From contig NZ_VMMX01000005.1 in the NCBI RefSeq assembly GCF_013277415.1, positions 77,381-141,380 of the forward strand: 64,000 nt of DNA, in the 5' to 3' direction. The notes beneath the pieces are model-generated. The model had not been told where the DNA came from. It saw nothing but the letters and a program-made list of their open reading frames with translations, and searched no databases. Made by a program: the position numbers and the translations under genes. This DNA comes from Streptococcus sp. 68 (lineage in GTDB: Bacteria; Bacillota; Bacilli; Lactobacillales; Streptococcaceae). Below are positions 30,080 to 40,273 of the stretch, in pieces; the stretch's first letter is position 1, and every line of letters begins with the position of its first letter.

Positions 30080-30830
30080 ATTGTCTTACTCCATACTGAT
30101 CTGCTTGTGCAATGGCACGGTAAACGAAAGCCTTAGAGCTTTCTACTGCTGATAAAAGTTCATCACCTTTAACCAAGTGACTGGCAATGCTAGAGGCAAA
30201 GGTACAACCTGCACCAGCATTTTGCCCTTGGATGACAGGATTTTCTAGGACTGTAAAGTTTTGTCCGTCATAAAAGACATCTACAGCCTTGTCCTGACTA
30301 AGTCGATTGCCTCCCTTGATAATGACTGCTGGCGCTCCTAATTCATGCAATTTCTGCGCTGCAGTTTTCATGTCTTCCAAGGTTTTAATTTCCTGATCAG
30401 CTAATAATTCTGCTTCAGGAAGATTAGGCGTAATCACACTGACATAAGGGAAAAAGCGAATCAACTCTTGGCAGAGTTCACTGACAGCTACATCATGCGT
30501 TTCCTTGCAGACCAAGACAGGGTCCAATACCACAGGCACTCCTGGGCGTTTCTTGATAAAGTCCAATGCCTTCTCAGCCACACTGACAGTAGGGAGAAGA
30601 CCAATCTTAATTCCCCCAAACTCCACATCACGCAAGCTATCCAATTCATGTTGAAAAATGGTATCGTCAGTTGGAAAGACTTCAAATCCTTTTTCTGTCA
30701 AGGCTGTCAAACAAGTCACTGCTACAAAGCCATGCAAGCCGTTCAAGGTATAGGTAGCCAAATCAGCGGACAATCCACCACCACTAAAAATATCATTTCC
30801 TGAAAGTGCTAAAATACGATTATTCTTCAT
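30057..30830 (-). CDS. pyridoxal / hydroxymethylpyrimidine kinase family (PdxK/ThiD)
   Basis: A 257-residue ribokinase-like kinase. [17 protein letters not shown] near residue 10 is the substrate loop, and [14 protein letters not shown] near residue 210 carries the anion hole and the catalytic residue; here Cys stands where many family members have Asp (GAGCTF rather than GAGDTF), a feature of the CC-type pyridoxal kinases. Coupled by overlap to truA upstream and the S component downstream, suggesting import and phosphorylation of the same vitamin. Confidence 0.82.
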   Translation of the reverse strand: MKNNRILALSGNDIFSGGGLSADLATYTLNGLHGFVAVTCLTALTEKGFEVFPTDDTIFQHELDSLRDVEFGGIKIGLLPTVSVAEKALDFIKKRPGVPVVLDPVLVCKETHDVAVSELCQELIRFFPYVSVITPNLPEAELLADQEIKTLEDMKTAAQKLHELGAPAVIIKGGNRLSQDKAVDVFYDGQNFTVLENPVIQGQNAGAGCTFASSIASHLVKGDELLSAVESSKAFVYRAIAQADQYGVRQYEANQNN

Positions 30831-31569
30831 AACGAATCTCCTTTAAATACAAACCATTAGGTGCTGCAGTGGGACCTGCAAGTTGCCTGTCCTTCTTCTC
30901 CAAGATGAGGTCAATCTGCTCTACTAGCATGCGGTTATTGCCAATTTTGAGTAGCGTCCCCACCATATTGCGAATCTGTTTATACAAGAAACCATTTCCT
31001 GAAAAGGTAAAAGTCAAAAACTGGCCTGTCTCATCAACCCTAAGACTGGCTTCTGTAATAGTGCGAACCTTATCCTCTACACTAGTCCCAGAGGCTGTAA
31101 AGCCAGTGAAATCATGGGTTCCTTCTAGCTTTTTGACGGCCTCCTGCATCCTCTCCACATCAAGTGGGTAAGGGAAGTGGGTGGCATAGTGACGGCGCAT
31201 CGGATTTTTGGGACGTCCTCTATCCACGATAAACTCATAGGTCTTGCTATGCTTGGCATAACGACAATGAAAATCATCCGCCACAAGCTCAATTGAAATC
31301 ACATCAATATCTTCAGGAGACTGAGTGTCCAAAGCAAAACGGAGCTTCTCCTCATCCATCTGATAAGGTAGGTCAAAATGAATAACCTGTCCCAAAGCAT
31401 GAACCCCACTATCAGTCCTACCAGCACCGTGAACAGTGATGGCTTTCCCCTTATTCAATCTAGTCAAGGTTTTTTCAATTTCTTCCTGAACGCTACGCGC
31501 ATGAGGCTGGCGCTGAAAACCAGCAAAGGCGTAACCATCATAGGAAATAGTTGCTTTATATCTCGTCAT
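30820..31569 (-). CDS. truA: tRNA pseudouridine(38-40) synthase TruA
   Basis: A 249-residue enzyme that modifies the anticodon stem. The catalytic Asp lies in [14 protein letters not shown] near residue 52, and [17 protein letters not shown] near residue 195 is the other conserved block. The stop overlaps the kinase start by 11 bases. Confidence 0.95.
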   Translation of the reverse strand: MTRYKATISYDGYAFAGFQRQPHARSVQEEIEKTLTRLNKGKAITVHGAGRTDSGVHALGQVIHFDLPYQMDEEKLRFALDTQSPEDIDVISIELVADDFHCRYAKHSKTYEFIVDRGRPKNPMRRHYATHFPYPLDVERMQEAVKKLEGTHDFTGFTASGTSVEDKVRTITEASLRVDETGQFLTFTFSGNGFLYKQIRNMVGTLLKIGNNRMLVEQIDLILEKKDRQLAGPTAAPNGLYLKEIRYEE

Positions 31570-31667
31570 AACTTCTATTTTATCAAGAAATTAATCTGTA
31601 GACAAGGTTCTAAAATAAATATTGTCTGGGTACAAAAAACTCAAAAGAAAAACCTAGGAAACCAATC

Positions 31668-32819
31668 CTAAGCTCTCTTTTGGAGTAGGTACATGACAAA
31701 GATAGAGGTTACAATTAACCAAGATCCTAAGATAGCAAAGACCAACATCCCATTGTGAGTTAGTAAGCCAATTGCACCTAGAATAAATGGGGTTGTAAAA
31801 GCTCCGAAACTACAGCCTAATACAGCAAATGAAGTTGCTTGATTGAGGAGTTTAGCTGGAATTCGTTCAGAGACAAGTTGAAAGACCGTCGTCAAGGCTA
31901 CACTGTAGGCAAAACCAGCCAGAATACTCCCTGCCACTACCACCCACAAGGATGGAGACAAGGCAATCACAATTTGCCCTAAGCCAAAGGTAATACCAGA
32001 CCAGAGGAGCAACTTTTCCTTAAAGATAGAAATCAAAAAAGAAAAACTCACACCAGCCACAATCCCAATTAACTGCATGACACTAAGAACAAAACTAGAT
32101 AACTGGGCATCTCCAAGTCCTCTTTCCACCATCAAACTTGGAATACGGATGGTAATAGCCGTATTGGTACAAACTACCACTGCTGCTTCTATAGCTAGGG
32201 TAAAAATCAAGCCTTTCATTTCTCGAGTTAAACGACTTGCTTCCTTCGTTTTTTTCTTGACTTCTTTCTTTTCTTTTCCATAAGGTACAAAGAGCAAATA
32301 AAGGGTCAGCACCAAAAATCCAGCACTATAGGCTAGGAAGGTAGCTGTCCAACCAAAGGCCAACAACTGACCGACTGCCAAGGTGATGAGAGAAGCCCCA
32401 ACAACCTCTGCAGAACCACGTAGCCCTAACATCTGAATTCGCGTTTTTCCTTGATAGCGTTCACTGATAATGGAAATGGCCTTGGCATTGATCATCCCAA
32501 GACCCAAGCCAAAAAGAATCCGTGTTCCAAAGACAAAAGGATAGGCTTGATACCAAAAGGGTGCTATTCCACTCAGTGATAAAATCAGCAATCCCAAACT
32601 AATCTGTAATCGCTCAGGAAATATTTTTTCTAAGAAACCATTTAGTAGTAACATCATCATGATTCCAAAGGAAGGCAAGCTCGCCAAGAGCTCAATTTGT
32701 TCCTTAGGATAACCTTGATAATAGTCAAACATGGCTGGCAGGGCACTCGAGATGGAAAAGGAGGTAATCAAAACGAGGGAGAGAGCCAAAATACTGGCCC
32801 GTTCTAAAAATTGTTTCAT
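31668..32819 (-). CDS. MFS transporter, substrate unknown
   Basis: A 383-residue 12-helix major-facilitator protein. It has a cyanate/YcaD-like architecture, with a conserved GTRILFGLGLGMINAKAISIISERY in helix 4 and a basic central loop (KEKKEVKKKTKEASRL). It is probably an efflux pump or small-molecule carrier; nothing nearby gives the substrate. Single gene. Confidence 0.8.
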   Translation of the reverse strand: MKQFLERASILALSLVLITSFSISSALPAMFDYYQGYPKEQIELLASLPSFGIMMMLLLNGFLEKIFPERLQISLGLLILSLSGIAPFWYQAYPFVFGTRILFGLGLGMINAKAISIISERYQGKTRIQMLGLRGSAEVVGASLITLAVGQLLAFGWTATFLAYSAGFLVLTLYLLFVPYGKEKKEVKKKTKEASRLTREMKGLIFTLAIEAAVVVCTNTAITIRIPSLMVERGLGDAQLSSFVLSVMQLIGIVAGVSFSFLISIFKEKLLLWSGITFGLGQIVIALSPSLWVVVAGSILAGFAYSVALTTVFQLVSERIPAKLLNQATSFAVLGCSFGAFTTPFILGAIGLLTHNGMLVFAILGSWLIVTSIFVMYLLQKRA

Positions 32820-32943
32820 GAAATCTCTTTCTATATTTCTCTTAATCTTCTACTTTTTTGATCGTTATCAAACAAGCAAGAAAAGAAGAAGTCCCATTGG
32901 TATACAGACTCCTTCTTAAACTCGAAAATGAATCCCTTGTGTC

Positions 32944-33573
32944 TTAGGATGACTTTCTCTTGATTTGCTTAATAAAGTAGAAGATAAATCCTGCTACCAT
33001 ATAGGCAACAAAGATAATCAGACACCACTTAAACACAACATCCCAACCCTTGTTCACATTCAAAAAGAAGTAAGGGAAAGGATTATCCTTGGCATTTGGA
33101 ATATTGAGTTTTAAAACCAAGCCATTAAAAAGAGCAAACATCATATACAGCAAGGGTAAAATGGTCCACACAATTGGATCCCAAATCTTGTATTGACCCT
33201 GTTTGTCAAAAAAGAGGGTATCTGCGAAAAACCAGAGGGGAACGATATAGTGGCAAAGGAAATTTTCTAGGGTATAGAAATTAGTCGCAATAGGCGCTAA
33301 GAGGAAATGGTAAATCACACAGGTAATCATGATACTCATGGTGACCCCACCTTTTAAGCGCAAGAGACTTGGTCTTTGCCAGTTTTCACCTACACGGCTC
33401 ATAACCTTTAGAAGATAAAGGGTAAAAATAGTTACCAAGAGGTTGGACAGAACCGTGTAATAGAGAAGCATCCCAAAACCACCATGCTTGGTAATTTCAA
33501 GGTAAACTCCCGTAAAAGCCGCTAGAAACAAGAAGATACGGCTATAAAATACAAGTTTATAGTGTTTTGACAT
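32944..33573 (-). CDS. Pr6Pr-type integral membrane protein
   Basis: A 209-residue protein with six hydrophobic segments and conserved polar spots inside membranes (HFLLAPI, NFLCHYIVPLWFFADTLFFD), the pattern of the FAR-17a/AIG1-like Pr6Pr family. No biochemical role known to me. It starts two bases after the PhnA-like gene, so the two are co-transcribed. Confidence 0.7.
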   Translation of the reverse strand: MSKHYKLVFYSRIFLFLAAFTGVYLEITKHGGFGMLLYYTVLSNLLVTIFTLYLLKVMSRVGENWQRPSLLRLKGGVTMSIMITCVIYHFLLAPIATNFYTLENFLCHYIVPLWFFADTLFFDKQGQYKIWDPIVWTILPLLYMMFALFNGLVLKLNIPNAKDNPFPYFFLNVNKGWDVVFKWCLIIFVAYMVAGFIFYFIKQIKRKSS

Positions 33574-33575
33574 GT

Positions 33576-33914
33576 TTAAATTTTCTTCACAAACTCTGAT
33601 TTGAGTTTCATGGCACCGAAGCCATCAATCTTACAGTCGATATTGTGGTCGCCTTCTACGATGCGAATATTTTTCACGCGCGTCCCTTGTTTCAAATCTT
33701 TTGGCGCACCTTTTACCTTCAAGTCCTTGATGAGAGTTACTGTATCACCGTCAGCCAATTTATTTCCATTGGCATCGATAGCAACAAGACCCTCTTCTAC
33801 ATCTGCAACTTCAGCAGGATTCCACTCATAAGCACACTCTGGGCAAACCAGTAGGGCACCGTCTTCGTAGACATACTCTGAGTTACATTTTGGGCAATTT
33901 GGTAGGTTGTTCAT
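33576..33914 (-). CDS. PhnA/YjdM family zinc-ribbon protein
   Basis: A 112-residue protein with a four-cysteine zinc ribbon (CPKCNSE and CPECAYEW, residues 8-30) and the PhnA C-terminal domain ([17 protein letters not shown]). Despite the name, phosphonoacetate hydrolysis belongs to an unrelated enzyme; the physiological role of this family is unclear. Confidence 0.88.
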   Translation of the reverse strand: MNNLPNCPKCNSEYVYEDGALLVCPECAYEWNPAEVADVEEGLVAIDANGNKLADGDTVTLIKDLKVKGAPKDLKQGTRVKNIRIVEGDHNIDCKIDGFGAMKLKSEFVKKI

Positions 33915-34008
33915 GGTTTCTCCTTATCATCATTCGCTATTCTTTGAAAATCAAAATTTCTCGAACAGCAACTATTATACCCTAAAATCAGCATTTTGAC
34001 AAATTTAG

Positions 34009-34033
34009 AAAAAAACCGATATCTATCTATCGG
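34009..34033 (-). terminator. terminator after cmk
   Basis: CCGATA pairs with TATCGG over a short loop, followed on the minus strand by TTTTTTT. Confidence 0.8.
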
Positions 34034-34044
34034 CTTTTCTACAT

Positions 34045-34716
34045 TTACATTCTTTTTTTAGCTTCTGCTTTGATTTTTTCAACTACTTCTTGAATGTTCA
34101 AACCAGTTGTATCAAGGTAGACAGCATCCTCTGCTTGTTTGAGAGGCGAAGTCTCACGATGACTATCCTTGTAGTCACGCGCAGCAATTTCCTCTTTTAG
34201 AGTTTCAAGGTCTGTTTCAATTCCCTTGGCAACATTTTCCTTGTAACGACGCTCTGCTCTCTCATCAACAGAAGCTACTAGGAAAATTTTTAATTCTGCT
34301 TGTGGCAATACAACAGTCCCAATATCGCGACCGTCCATGACAATCCCGCCTTGTTGGGCAATTTCTTGTTGGAGAGAAACCAGTTTCTCACGCACTTGAG
34401 GAATTGCTGCAATAGCAGAAACATGATTGGTCACCTCATTTTCACGGATAGGGTGGGTAATATCCACATCCCCTACAAAGACAAGCTGTTCTCCAGTTTC
34501 TGAACGTCCAAAACTGATTGGATGCTGGTCCAACAAGGCTAGAAGGGCTTCGACTTCTTCTACTCCTAACTGGTTTTGGAGAGCCATGTAGGTCGTTGCA
34601 CGATACATGGCACCTGTATCTAGGTAGGTGTATCCAAAGTCCTTGGCAATAATTTTTGCGACCGTACTCTTACCACTTGAAGCAGGACCGTCAATAGCAA
34701 TTTGAATTGTTTTCAT
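34045..34716 (-). CDS. cmk: cytidylate kinase
   Basis: A 223-residue kinase for CMP and dCMP. P-loop [10 protein letters not shown] (about 9-18), the CMP-binding DTGAMYRA (about 36), and DGRDIGTVV (near 128) are present. It follows the LysM-like gene by eight bases, forming a two-gene unit. Confidence 0.96.
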   Translation of the reverse strand: MKTIQIAIDGPASSGKSTVAKIIAKDFGYTYLDTGAMYRATTYMALQNQLGVEEVEALLALLDQHPISFGRSETGEQLVFVGDVDITHPIRENEVTNHVSAIAAIPQVREKLVSLQQEIAQQGGIVMDGRDIGTVVLPQAELKIFLVASVDERAERRYKENVAKGIETDLETLKEEIAARDYKDSHRETSPLKQAEDAVYLDTTGLNIQEVVEKIKAEAKKRM

Positions 34717-34724
34717 ATCGGCTC

Positions 34725-35192
34725 CTATTTTATTTTTATAACATCACCTGGATTAGCAAACCAAGATCCTGTAGCCATGTGCCCAGGATTTAAGGCCTCT
34801 AACTGAGCAATGGAGATTCCTGCACGAGCGGCAATGGCTGCTTCCCCTTCTCCAGCTAAGACTTTTGTCGTCCCTTCTGGATCTGTAGCTTCCTCCGAGT
34901 GTTCAGAAGAAGATTCTGAACTCTGCTCAGGCTGGGAACTGCTTGAAGATGAGACTTGTACTACACTTGTATCAGAATCATGAAAATCTTTCAAGGCTGC
35001 TGTGCGATTACTCCCACCCGATGATAGATAGATGAGAACAATAATCATCACTACCACAATTACAAAGAAAATACTAGCTAAGATCGTCAAGACACGATTG
35101 GCCACTACATCTCTGCCTTGAGTTCTCTTACGACGCTCTGCTCTTGATTCTTCTTGATCATAAATATCTTCTTGCCACGGTTCTTTTTCCAT
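34725..35192 (-). CDS. membrane-anchored protein with LysM-like end (SAG1386/EF1546 type)
   Basis: A 155-residue single-pass protein: a charged cytoplasmic N-terminus (1-33), a transmembrane helix (about 34-56), a Ser/Glu-rich stalk (about 77-105), and a C-terminal LysM-like segment ([23 protein letters not shown], given as a span of residues 115-137, then PGDVIKIK). This matches the surface-associated family next to cmk in streptococci. Probably binds peptidoglycan; function unknown. Confidence 0.82.
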   Translation of the reverse strand: MEKEPWQEDIYDQEESRAERRKRTQGRDVVANRVLTILASIFFVIVVVMIIVLIYLSSGGSNRTAALKDFHDSDTSVVQVSSSSSSQPEQSSESSSEHSEEATDPEGTTKVLAGEGEAAIAARAGISIAQLEALNPGHMATGSWFANPGDVIKIK

Positions 35193-35202
35193 ACCCTACT
35201 CC

Positions 35203-35231
35203 TTGTTTTTTTTTACGTTTCTTATTACAAT
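35203..35231 (+). promoter_or_regulatory. promoter of the ferredoxin gene, placing the start of transcription at the ATG
   Basis: TTGTTT (35203-35208), exactly 17 bases, TACAAT (35226-35231). The expected start site is at about 35238, which is the first base of the ATG. Confidence 0.65.
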
Positions 35232-35237
35232 ATAAAT

Positions 35238-35450
35238 ATGAACATGAAAATCACACTTATACCTGAACGATGTATCGCCTGTGGGCTTTGCCAAACTTAT
35301 TCTGATTTATTTGATTACCACGATAATGGAATCGTGCGTTTTTACGATGACCCTGACCAACTAGAAAAAGAAATTTCTCCTAGCCAGGATGTCTTAGAGG
35401 CTGTTAAAAATTGCCCAACTCGCGCCCTGATTAGCAATCAGGAAGCCTAA
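35238..35450 (+). CDS. ferredoxin
   Basis: A 70-residue ferredoxin of the Firmicute single-[4Fe-4S] type. Three clustered Cys in CIACGLC (residues 14-20 region) and a distal Cys in NCPTRAL bind the cluster; acidic residues dominate. No ribosome site is visible before the ATG at 35238, and the promoter sits so close that the message appears leaderless; a second ATG two codons later is the alternative. Divergent from the LysM-like gene. A candidate electron partner for the reductase at 3897. Confidence 0.88.
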   Translation: MNMKITLIPERCIACGLCQTYSDLFDYHDNGIVRFYDDPDQLEKEISPSQDVLEAVKNCPTRALISNQEA

Positions 35451-35500
35451 ATCAATAGCGATAATCCACTTCCTCTAGTTTAGCACATTTCCATGTAAAA

Positions 35501-36466
35501 TTATAGTCTTTTCACTTTATTTTTTTCTGTAAAATCAGGAAGGTCACTTTTTTCTTTGATCAGATAAAGTGGTCTTTTTTTAGTCTCCAAATAAATTTTA
35601 CTGATGTACTTGCCGAGAATCCCAATGGTCAAGAGTTGAATGCCTCCAAGAAAGAGAATGACAGCCATCAGAGAGGTCCAACCTGATGTCGGATTGCCCA
35701 AAATGAGGGTCCGAACCACAACAAAAAAGGTCATCAGTAGAGAAATAAAACAAGATAGGAGACCAGCTACAAAGGCTATAGTCAACGGGAAATCTGAAAA
35801 ATTAACAATCCCTTCAATGGAGTAGAAAAAGAGTTGCCTAAAACTCCAACTGGTCTTGCCAGCCTTCCTTTCGACATTTGGATAGTCCAGATAGTGGGTT
35901 TTAAAGCCGACCCAGGCAAAAAGTCCCTTCGAAAAACGATTGGACTCAGTCAAGCTTAAAATGGCATCGACCACAGACCTTCTCATCATGCGAAAATCAC
36001 GAACACCTGACGGCAGGGCTACTGGACTGATTTTTTTCATGAAGCCGTAAAAGAGATCAGCACAGAAACTGCGAAAGAAGGGTTCTCCCTCCCGACTGGT
36101 TCTGCGTGTTCCTACACAGTCTAAATCTGCATTCTGGTCTAGTAAGGCTTTCATCTCAAGCAACATACTAGGAGGATCTTGGAGATCTGCATCCATCACC
36201 ACCACCAAATCTCCGGTTGCATATTGCAAGCCTGCATATAGAGCAGCTTCTTTGCCAAAATTTCGCGAGAAAGAAATATAATGAACTGCCGGATTTTGTT
36301 CTCGATAGGCCTTTAAGAGTCTCAAGGTCCCATCACTTGATCCATCATCGACAAAAACATACTCGATTTCTGTTTCCAAATCTGGAAGTAAAGCTTCCAA
36401 AGCCTGATAAAAAAGAGGAAGTACTTCCTCTTCGTTTAAACAGGGGACAATGATTGACATCACCAT
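35501..36466 (-). CDS. GtrB-like family 2 glycosyltransferase (undecaprenyl-phosphate sugar transferase)
   Basis: A 321-residue enzyme with an N-terminal GT-A domain (SIIVPCLNEEEVLP, VVMDADLQDPP with the DXD-like metal site near residue 93) and two C-terminal membrane helices (about 230-255 and 262-290). The architecture fits bactoprenol glucosyltransferases that build sugar-lipid donors for envelope polymers. I start at the ATG at 36466, directly after the galE stop: an in-frame extension to 36520 lies inside galE and has no ribosome site. Probably translated by coupling with galE. Confidence 0.85.
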   Translation of the reverse strand: MVMSIIVPCLNEEEVLPLFYQALEALLPDLETEIEYVFVDDGSSDGTLRLLKAYREQNPAVHYISFSRNFGKEAALYAGLQYATGDLVVVMDADLQDPPSMLLEMKALLDQNADLDCVGTRRTSREGEPFFRSFCADLFYGFMKKISPVALPSGVRDFRMMRRSVVDAILSLTESNRFSKGLFAWVGFKTHYLDYPNVERKAGKTSWSFRQLFFYSIEGIVNFSDFPLTIAFVAGLLSCFISLLMTFFVVVRTLILGNPTSGWTSLMAVILFLGGIQLLTIGILGKYISKIYLETKKRPLYLIKEKSDLPDFTEKNKVKRL

Positions 36467-36467
36467 C

Positions 36468-37487
36468 TTAGTCTTCAAATCCATTTGGATGCTTGCTTTG
36501 CCAACGCCATGCGTCTTCACACATTTGGGTGATGCCGAGTTCTGCTTCCCAGCCGAGTTCTGCTTTGGCTTTTGCAGGATCTGAATAGCAGGCTGCGATA
36601 TCCCCTGGGCGACGTTCTACAATGCGGTAAGGAATTGGACGTCCCACTGCTTTTTCCATGTTTTGGATAATTTCTAGAACAGAATAGCCTTTACCAGTTC
36701 CAAGGTTATAAACATTTAGACCTGAACCTTTTTGAATTTTTTTCAGAGCTGCAACGTGACCTTTAGCCAAATCGACAACATGGATATAGTCACGAACACC
36801 TGTTCCATCTTCCGTATCGTAATCATCTCCAAACACTTGCACTTGCTCTAGTTTACCAACGGCTACTTGAGTCACATATGGCAAGAGATTGTTTGGAATA
36901 CCGTTTGGATTTTCTCCCAAATCTCCACTCTCATGGGCTCCGATTGGGTTAAAGTAACGAAGCAAGACCACATTCCATTCTGAGTCTGCTTTGTAAATAT
37001 CCGTCAAAATTTCCTCTAGCATAAGCTTGGTGCGGCCATATGGGTTGGTCACTGAAAGTGGGAAATCTTCCAAGATTGGCACTGTATGCGGATCTCCGTA
37101 AACTGTCGCAGAAGAACTGAAAATAATGTTTTTACAGTTGTTTTCTTCCATGACCTTCAAAAGACTAACAGTTCCAGCGATATTGTTGTCATAGTAGGCA
37201 AGAGGGATACGGGTTGATTCGCCAACAGCCTTCAAACCAGCAAAGTGAATGACCCCTGTTGGTTCTTCTTGTTTGAAAATATCTCTGAGAGTATCAGTAT
37301 CACGAATATCTGCCCCATAAAACGGAATTTCAACTCCTGTGATTCTTTCAACAACTTCTAAACTTTTTCTGTTACTATTCACAAGGTTATCCACCACAAC
37401 AACCTGATGACCTGCTTGGATTAACTCAATAACTGTGTGGGTTCCGATAAAACCTGCTCCACCCGTTACCAAAATCTTTTCTTGCAT
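36468..37487 (-). CDS. galE: UDP-glucose 4-epimerase
   Basis: A 339-residue short-chain epimerase making UDP-galactose from UDP-glucose. NAD-binding GGAGFIGTHT (8-17), the catalytic Ser-Tyr-Lys set (SSSATVYGD and YGRTK near residue 150), and the sugar-binding C-terminal part are intact. Its downstream neighbour is a membrane glycosyltransferase, so a role in envelope polysaccharide or glycolipid supply is likely besides Leloir metabolism. Confidence 0.96.
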   Translation of the reverse strand: MQEKILVTGGAGFIGTHTVIELIQAGHQVVVVDNLVNSNRKSLEVVERITGVEIPFYGADIRDTDTLRDIFKQEEPTGVIHFAGLKAVGESTRIPLAYYDNNIAGTVSLLKVMEENNCKNIIFSSSATVYGDPHTVPILEDFPLSVTNPYGRTKLMLEEILTDIYKADSEWNVVLLRYFNPIGAHESGDLGENPNGIPNNLLPYVTQVAVGKLEQVQVFGDDYDTEDGTGVRDYIHVVDLAKGHVAALKKIQKGSGLNVYNLGTGKGYSVLEIIQNMEKAVGRPIPYRIVERRPGDIAACYSDPAKAKAELGWEAELGITQMCEDAWRWQSKHPNGFED

Positions 37488-37589
37488 CTTTTTTCCTCGA
37501 TTCTCGGATCATTTTTTCTTATTTTACCATTTTTGATAGGGAATGTCATTTGCCATCCTAGAGGGGAGGCTAAAATTTCAGTAAAATTC

Positions 37590-38693
37590 TTATTTGCTTT
37601 TTACTCGTTTGACATAGTTTTCAATTGGGTAGTTTGCTGGGTCTAAGGTCATTTCCCTGCTTTGGACCAGTTGGGCTAGGTGGTAACCAATGATAGGACC
37701 AGTTGTGAGGCCTGATGAACCTAGTCCACTAGCAGCATAGACACCTGCTAAGCCAGGTACTTGCCCAAAGAAAGGTGAGAAATCACTGGTATAGGCACGG
37801 ATTCCCACACGCTCAGCCCTTGAAGTCGCTACTGCCAAGACTGGATAGTGAGGCAAGGCTGCCTCCTCCATTTTCTGGAGTAAGGTTTCATCTACCGTCA
37901 AATCAAATCCCATGTCATTTTCATGAGTAGCACCTAGGGATAATTTCCCACCTGCAAAAGGAATCAAATCCCACTCCCCTTCTGGCATAACAACAGGGGA
38001 ATCTTCCATGTCTTGGGCAAGTTGATAATCTCGGAGTTGCCCCTTTTGGGGACGAACATCTACTTCATAACCTAAAGGCTCTAACAGGTGTCCCAACCAA
38101 GCTCCCGTTGCCAAAATAACCTGATCAAACACCTCTTCGCCAATCTGGTAACCTGATGCTAAAGGTGTCAGAGTTACTTTTTCTTTGACCAGCTTGACCT
38201 GACTGGCTTCTAGCAAACGAGTCACTAAGAGTTGGCCATCTACTCTCGCTCCACCAGAAGCATAGAGCAGGTGGTCAAATCCCTGTAAGCTAGGGAATAA
38301 TTCATTAGCTGATGCTTGGTCTAGAATGGCTAATTGCCCTATCAAAGGAGATTCTTCTCTACGCTGGAGGGCTAGTTGATAGAGTTCTTCCAACTTAGTT
38401 TCATCCTTTTTCAGGAGAAAGACTCCCGAACGCTGGTAAAAGTCAATTTCTTGCCCCGACTTTTCTAAATCAGCCAACAAATCCACATAAAAATCAGCCC
38501 CCAAGCGCGCCATTTTGTACCAGGCTTTATTGCGGCGTTTGGAAAACCAAGGACTGATAATTCCTGCTGCGGCCTTGGTAGCTTGACCTTGTCCATGGTC
38601 AAAAACGGTCACCTCTAGGTCACTTTCTTTCGAGAGGTAGTAGGCAACTGTGGCTCCCACAATTCCTGCTCCGATAATAGCAACTTTTTTCAT
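37590..38693 (-). CDS. FAD-dependent oxidoreductase, DadA/glycine-oxidase-like
   Basis: A 367-residue DAO-family flavoprotein: dinucleotide-binding GAGIVGATVAYYLSKE at the N-terminus and the C-terminal GSSGLTTGPIIGYHLAQL that closes on FAD. It probably oxidises a D- or secondary amino acid; the substrate is not deducible. The ATG at 38693 is chosen over an in-frame GTG three codons upstream. It follows the Nif3-like gene by 16 bases. Confidence 0.85.
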   Translation of the reverse strand: MKKVAIIGAGIVGATVAYYLSKESDLEVTVFDHGQGQATKAAAGIISPWFSKRRNKAWYKMARLGADFYVDLLADLEKSGQEIDFYQRSGVFLLKKDETKLEELYQLALQRREESPLIGQLAILDQASANELFPSLQGFDHLLYASGGARVDGQLLVTRLLEASQVKLVKEKVTLTPLASGYQIGEEVFDQVILATGAWLGHLLEPLGYEVDVRPQKGQLRDYQLAQDMEDSPVVMPEGEWDLIPFAGGKLSLGATHENDMGFDLTVDETLLQKMEEAALPHYPVLAVATSRAERVGIRAYTSDFSPFFGQVPGLAGVYAASGLGSSGLTTGPIIGYHLAQLVQSREMTLDPANYPIENYVKRVKSK

Positions 38694-38709
38694 TGTTTTC
38701 ACTTTCTAA

Positions 38710-39507
38710 CTAGATATGGTGGAAAGGATTGGTCGATGCTTGACTAGGTACAATATCGATTGTCCAGCCTTTTTCCTCTTTCCATTGACTAAGAAGCTCT
38801 GCAATTTTTTCCACAAAAAGCACTTCAATATAGTGACCTGGGTCCAATGCTAGCAAGCCATCAGACAACATATCCTGGGCAGTGTGGTAGTAAATATCAC
38901 CAGTGATATAGACATCCGCTCCTTTAGCTAAAGCATCCTTATAGAAAGACTGCCCGCTACCACCACAGATGGCCACTCTTGAAATAGACTTCTGCAAATC
39001 ACTCTCTTGATAATGCAGCAATCGAAGACTATCTAAACCAAAGACTTTCTTGACATTCTGGGCCAATTCCCCAAATGTCTTAGGCTGAATATTTCCAATA
39101 CGACCAATTCCACGCTCAGGACCTGTTTCCTGCAAATAAGTCGTTTCCTTGATACCTAGCATCTGACAGAACCAATCATTGAGGCCATTTTCAACGATGT
39201 CAATATTGGTATGGCTGACATAAACTGCGATGTCATGCTTGATCAGATCAATGTAAATCTGATTTTGTGGACGGCTAGCTACCAAATCCTTGATGGGACG
39301 AAAAATCGGCGCGTGCTTGACAATAATCAAGTCCACACCCTTTTCAATAGCTTCAGCCACCGTTTCTTCACGAATGTCGAGAACAACCATGACCCTTTGG
39401 ATATCCTTGTCCAAAGTACCAATTTGCAGACCACGACTATCCCCCTCCATAGAAAATTCTTGCGGACAAAAGTCTTCATAACGTTTAATGACTTCACTTG
39501 CTTGCAT
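38710..39507 (-). CDS. Nif3-like dinuclear metal-centre protein
   Basis: A 265-residue member of the Nif3/YqfO-GTP-cyclohydrolase-I-like family, with metal ligands in [19 protein letters not shown] and the C-terminal DPGHYIE. This shorter form lacks the inserted PII-like domain of Bacillus YqfO. Function unsettled despite wide conservation. Its start overlaps trmK by 14 bases, an almost universal pairing in Firmicutes. Confidence 0.93.
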   Translation of the reverse strand: MQASEVIKRYEDFCPQEFSMEGDSRGLQIGTLDKDIQRVMVVLDIREETVAEAIEKGVDLIIVKHAPIFRPIKDLVASRPQNQIYIDLIKHDIAVYVSHTNIDIVENGLNDWFCQMLGIKETTYLQETGPERGIGRIGNIQPKTFGELAQNVKKVFGLDSLRLLHYQESDLQKSISRVAICGGSGQSFYKDALAKGADVYITGDIYYHTAQDMLSDGLLALDPGHYIEVLFVEKIAELLSQWKEEKGWTIDIVPSQASTNPFHHI

Positions 39508-40171
39508 GGAGAACCTCCTTGATAGCTTGAATTTTATCTACTAGAACTTGACGTTCCTCCAGATTTTTTTCTGGGATTTGTCCGAGGGCAAACTCTAGCT
39601 TAATAGCTTCTTTTTGCCATTTTTGGACAAAGACTGGACTAACTTCTTTGGACAAAAAAGGACCAAAGCGAACATCACTGGCTGATAGCTTCATTTGTCC
39701 TGCTTCCACCACCAAAATCTCGTAAAACTTGCCAGCTTCTGCTAGGATGCTTTCGGCTACAATCTGAAACCCATTCTCTTGTAGCCAGATACGCAAGTCG
39801 TCTTCACGATTATTAGGTTGGAGGATTAACCGCTCTACATTAGCTAACTTGTCCAAGCCTTCTTCTAAAATCCTAGCAATCAAACGACCACCCATACCAG
39901 CAATGGTAATGACAGACACTTGGTCTGCCTCTTCAAAAGCTGCCAAGCCATTTGCTAAACGGACTTGAATTTTCTCCTTTAACCCGTGACTTTCAACATT
40001 TTTAACCGCGGACTGGTAGGGACCTTCCACCACCTCACCCGCAATGGCACTTTCGATTTGTCCTCTTTCGACTAACTCGATAGGCAGATAAGCATGGTCA
40101 CTTCCCACATCGAGTAAAATGGCTCCCTGTGGCACAAAGGAAGCCACTAATTCTAATCTCTTTGAAATCAT
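39494..40171 (-). CDS. trmK: tRNA (adenine22-N1)-methyltransferase TrmK
   Basis: A 225-residue SAM-dependent enzyme with motif [14 protein letters not shown] (about residues 21-33), the [11 protein letters not shown] block near residue 88, and the [10 protein letters not shown] catalytic block near residue 115. Methylates A22 of tRNA. First gene of the trmK-Nif3-FAD oxidoreductase set. Confidence 0.94.
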   Translation of the reverse strand: MISKRLELVASFVPQGAILLDVGSDHAYLPIELVERGQIESAIAGEVVEGPYQSAVKNVESHGLKEKIQVRLANGLAAFEEADQVSVITIAGMGGRLIARILEEGLDKLANVERLILQPNNREDDLRIWLQENGFQIVAESILAEAGKFYEILVVEAGQMKLSASDVRFGPFLSKEVSPVFVQKWQKEAIKLEFALGQIPEKNLEERQVLVDKIQAIKEVLHASK

Positions 40172-40237
40172 TTTCTCTCTCTTTCCAAAACTCTATTACC
40201 TATTATTATACCACATTTCAGCTGGCAATCCTGCACC

Positions 40238-40268
40238 TAAAAAAGACCGCAATCCACAGATTGCAGTC
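40238..40268 (-). terminator. terminator after the P-type ATPase
   Basis: Minus-strand GACTGCAATC pairs with GATTGCGGTC (one G-T), followed by TTTTTT. Confidence 0.85.
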
Positions 40269-40273
40269 TGTCT

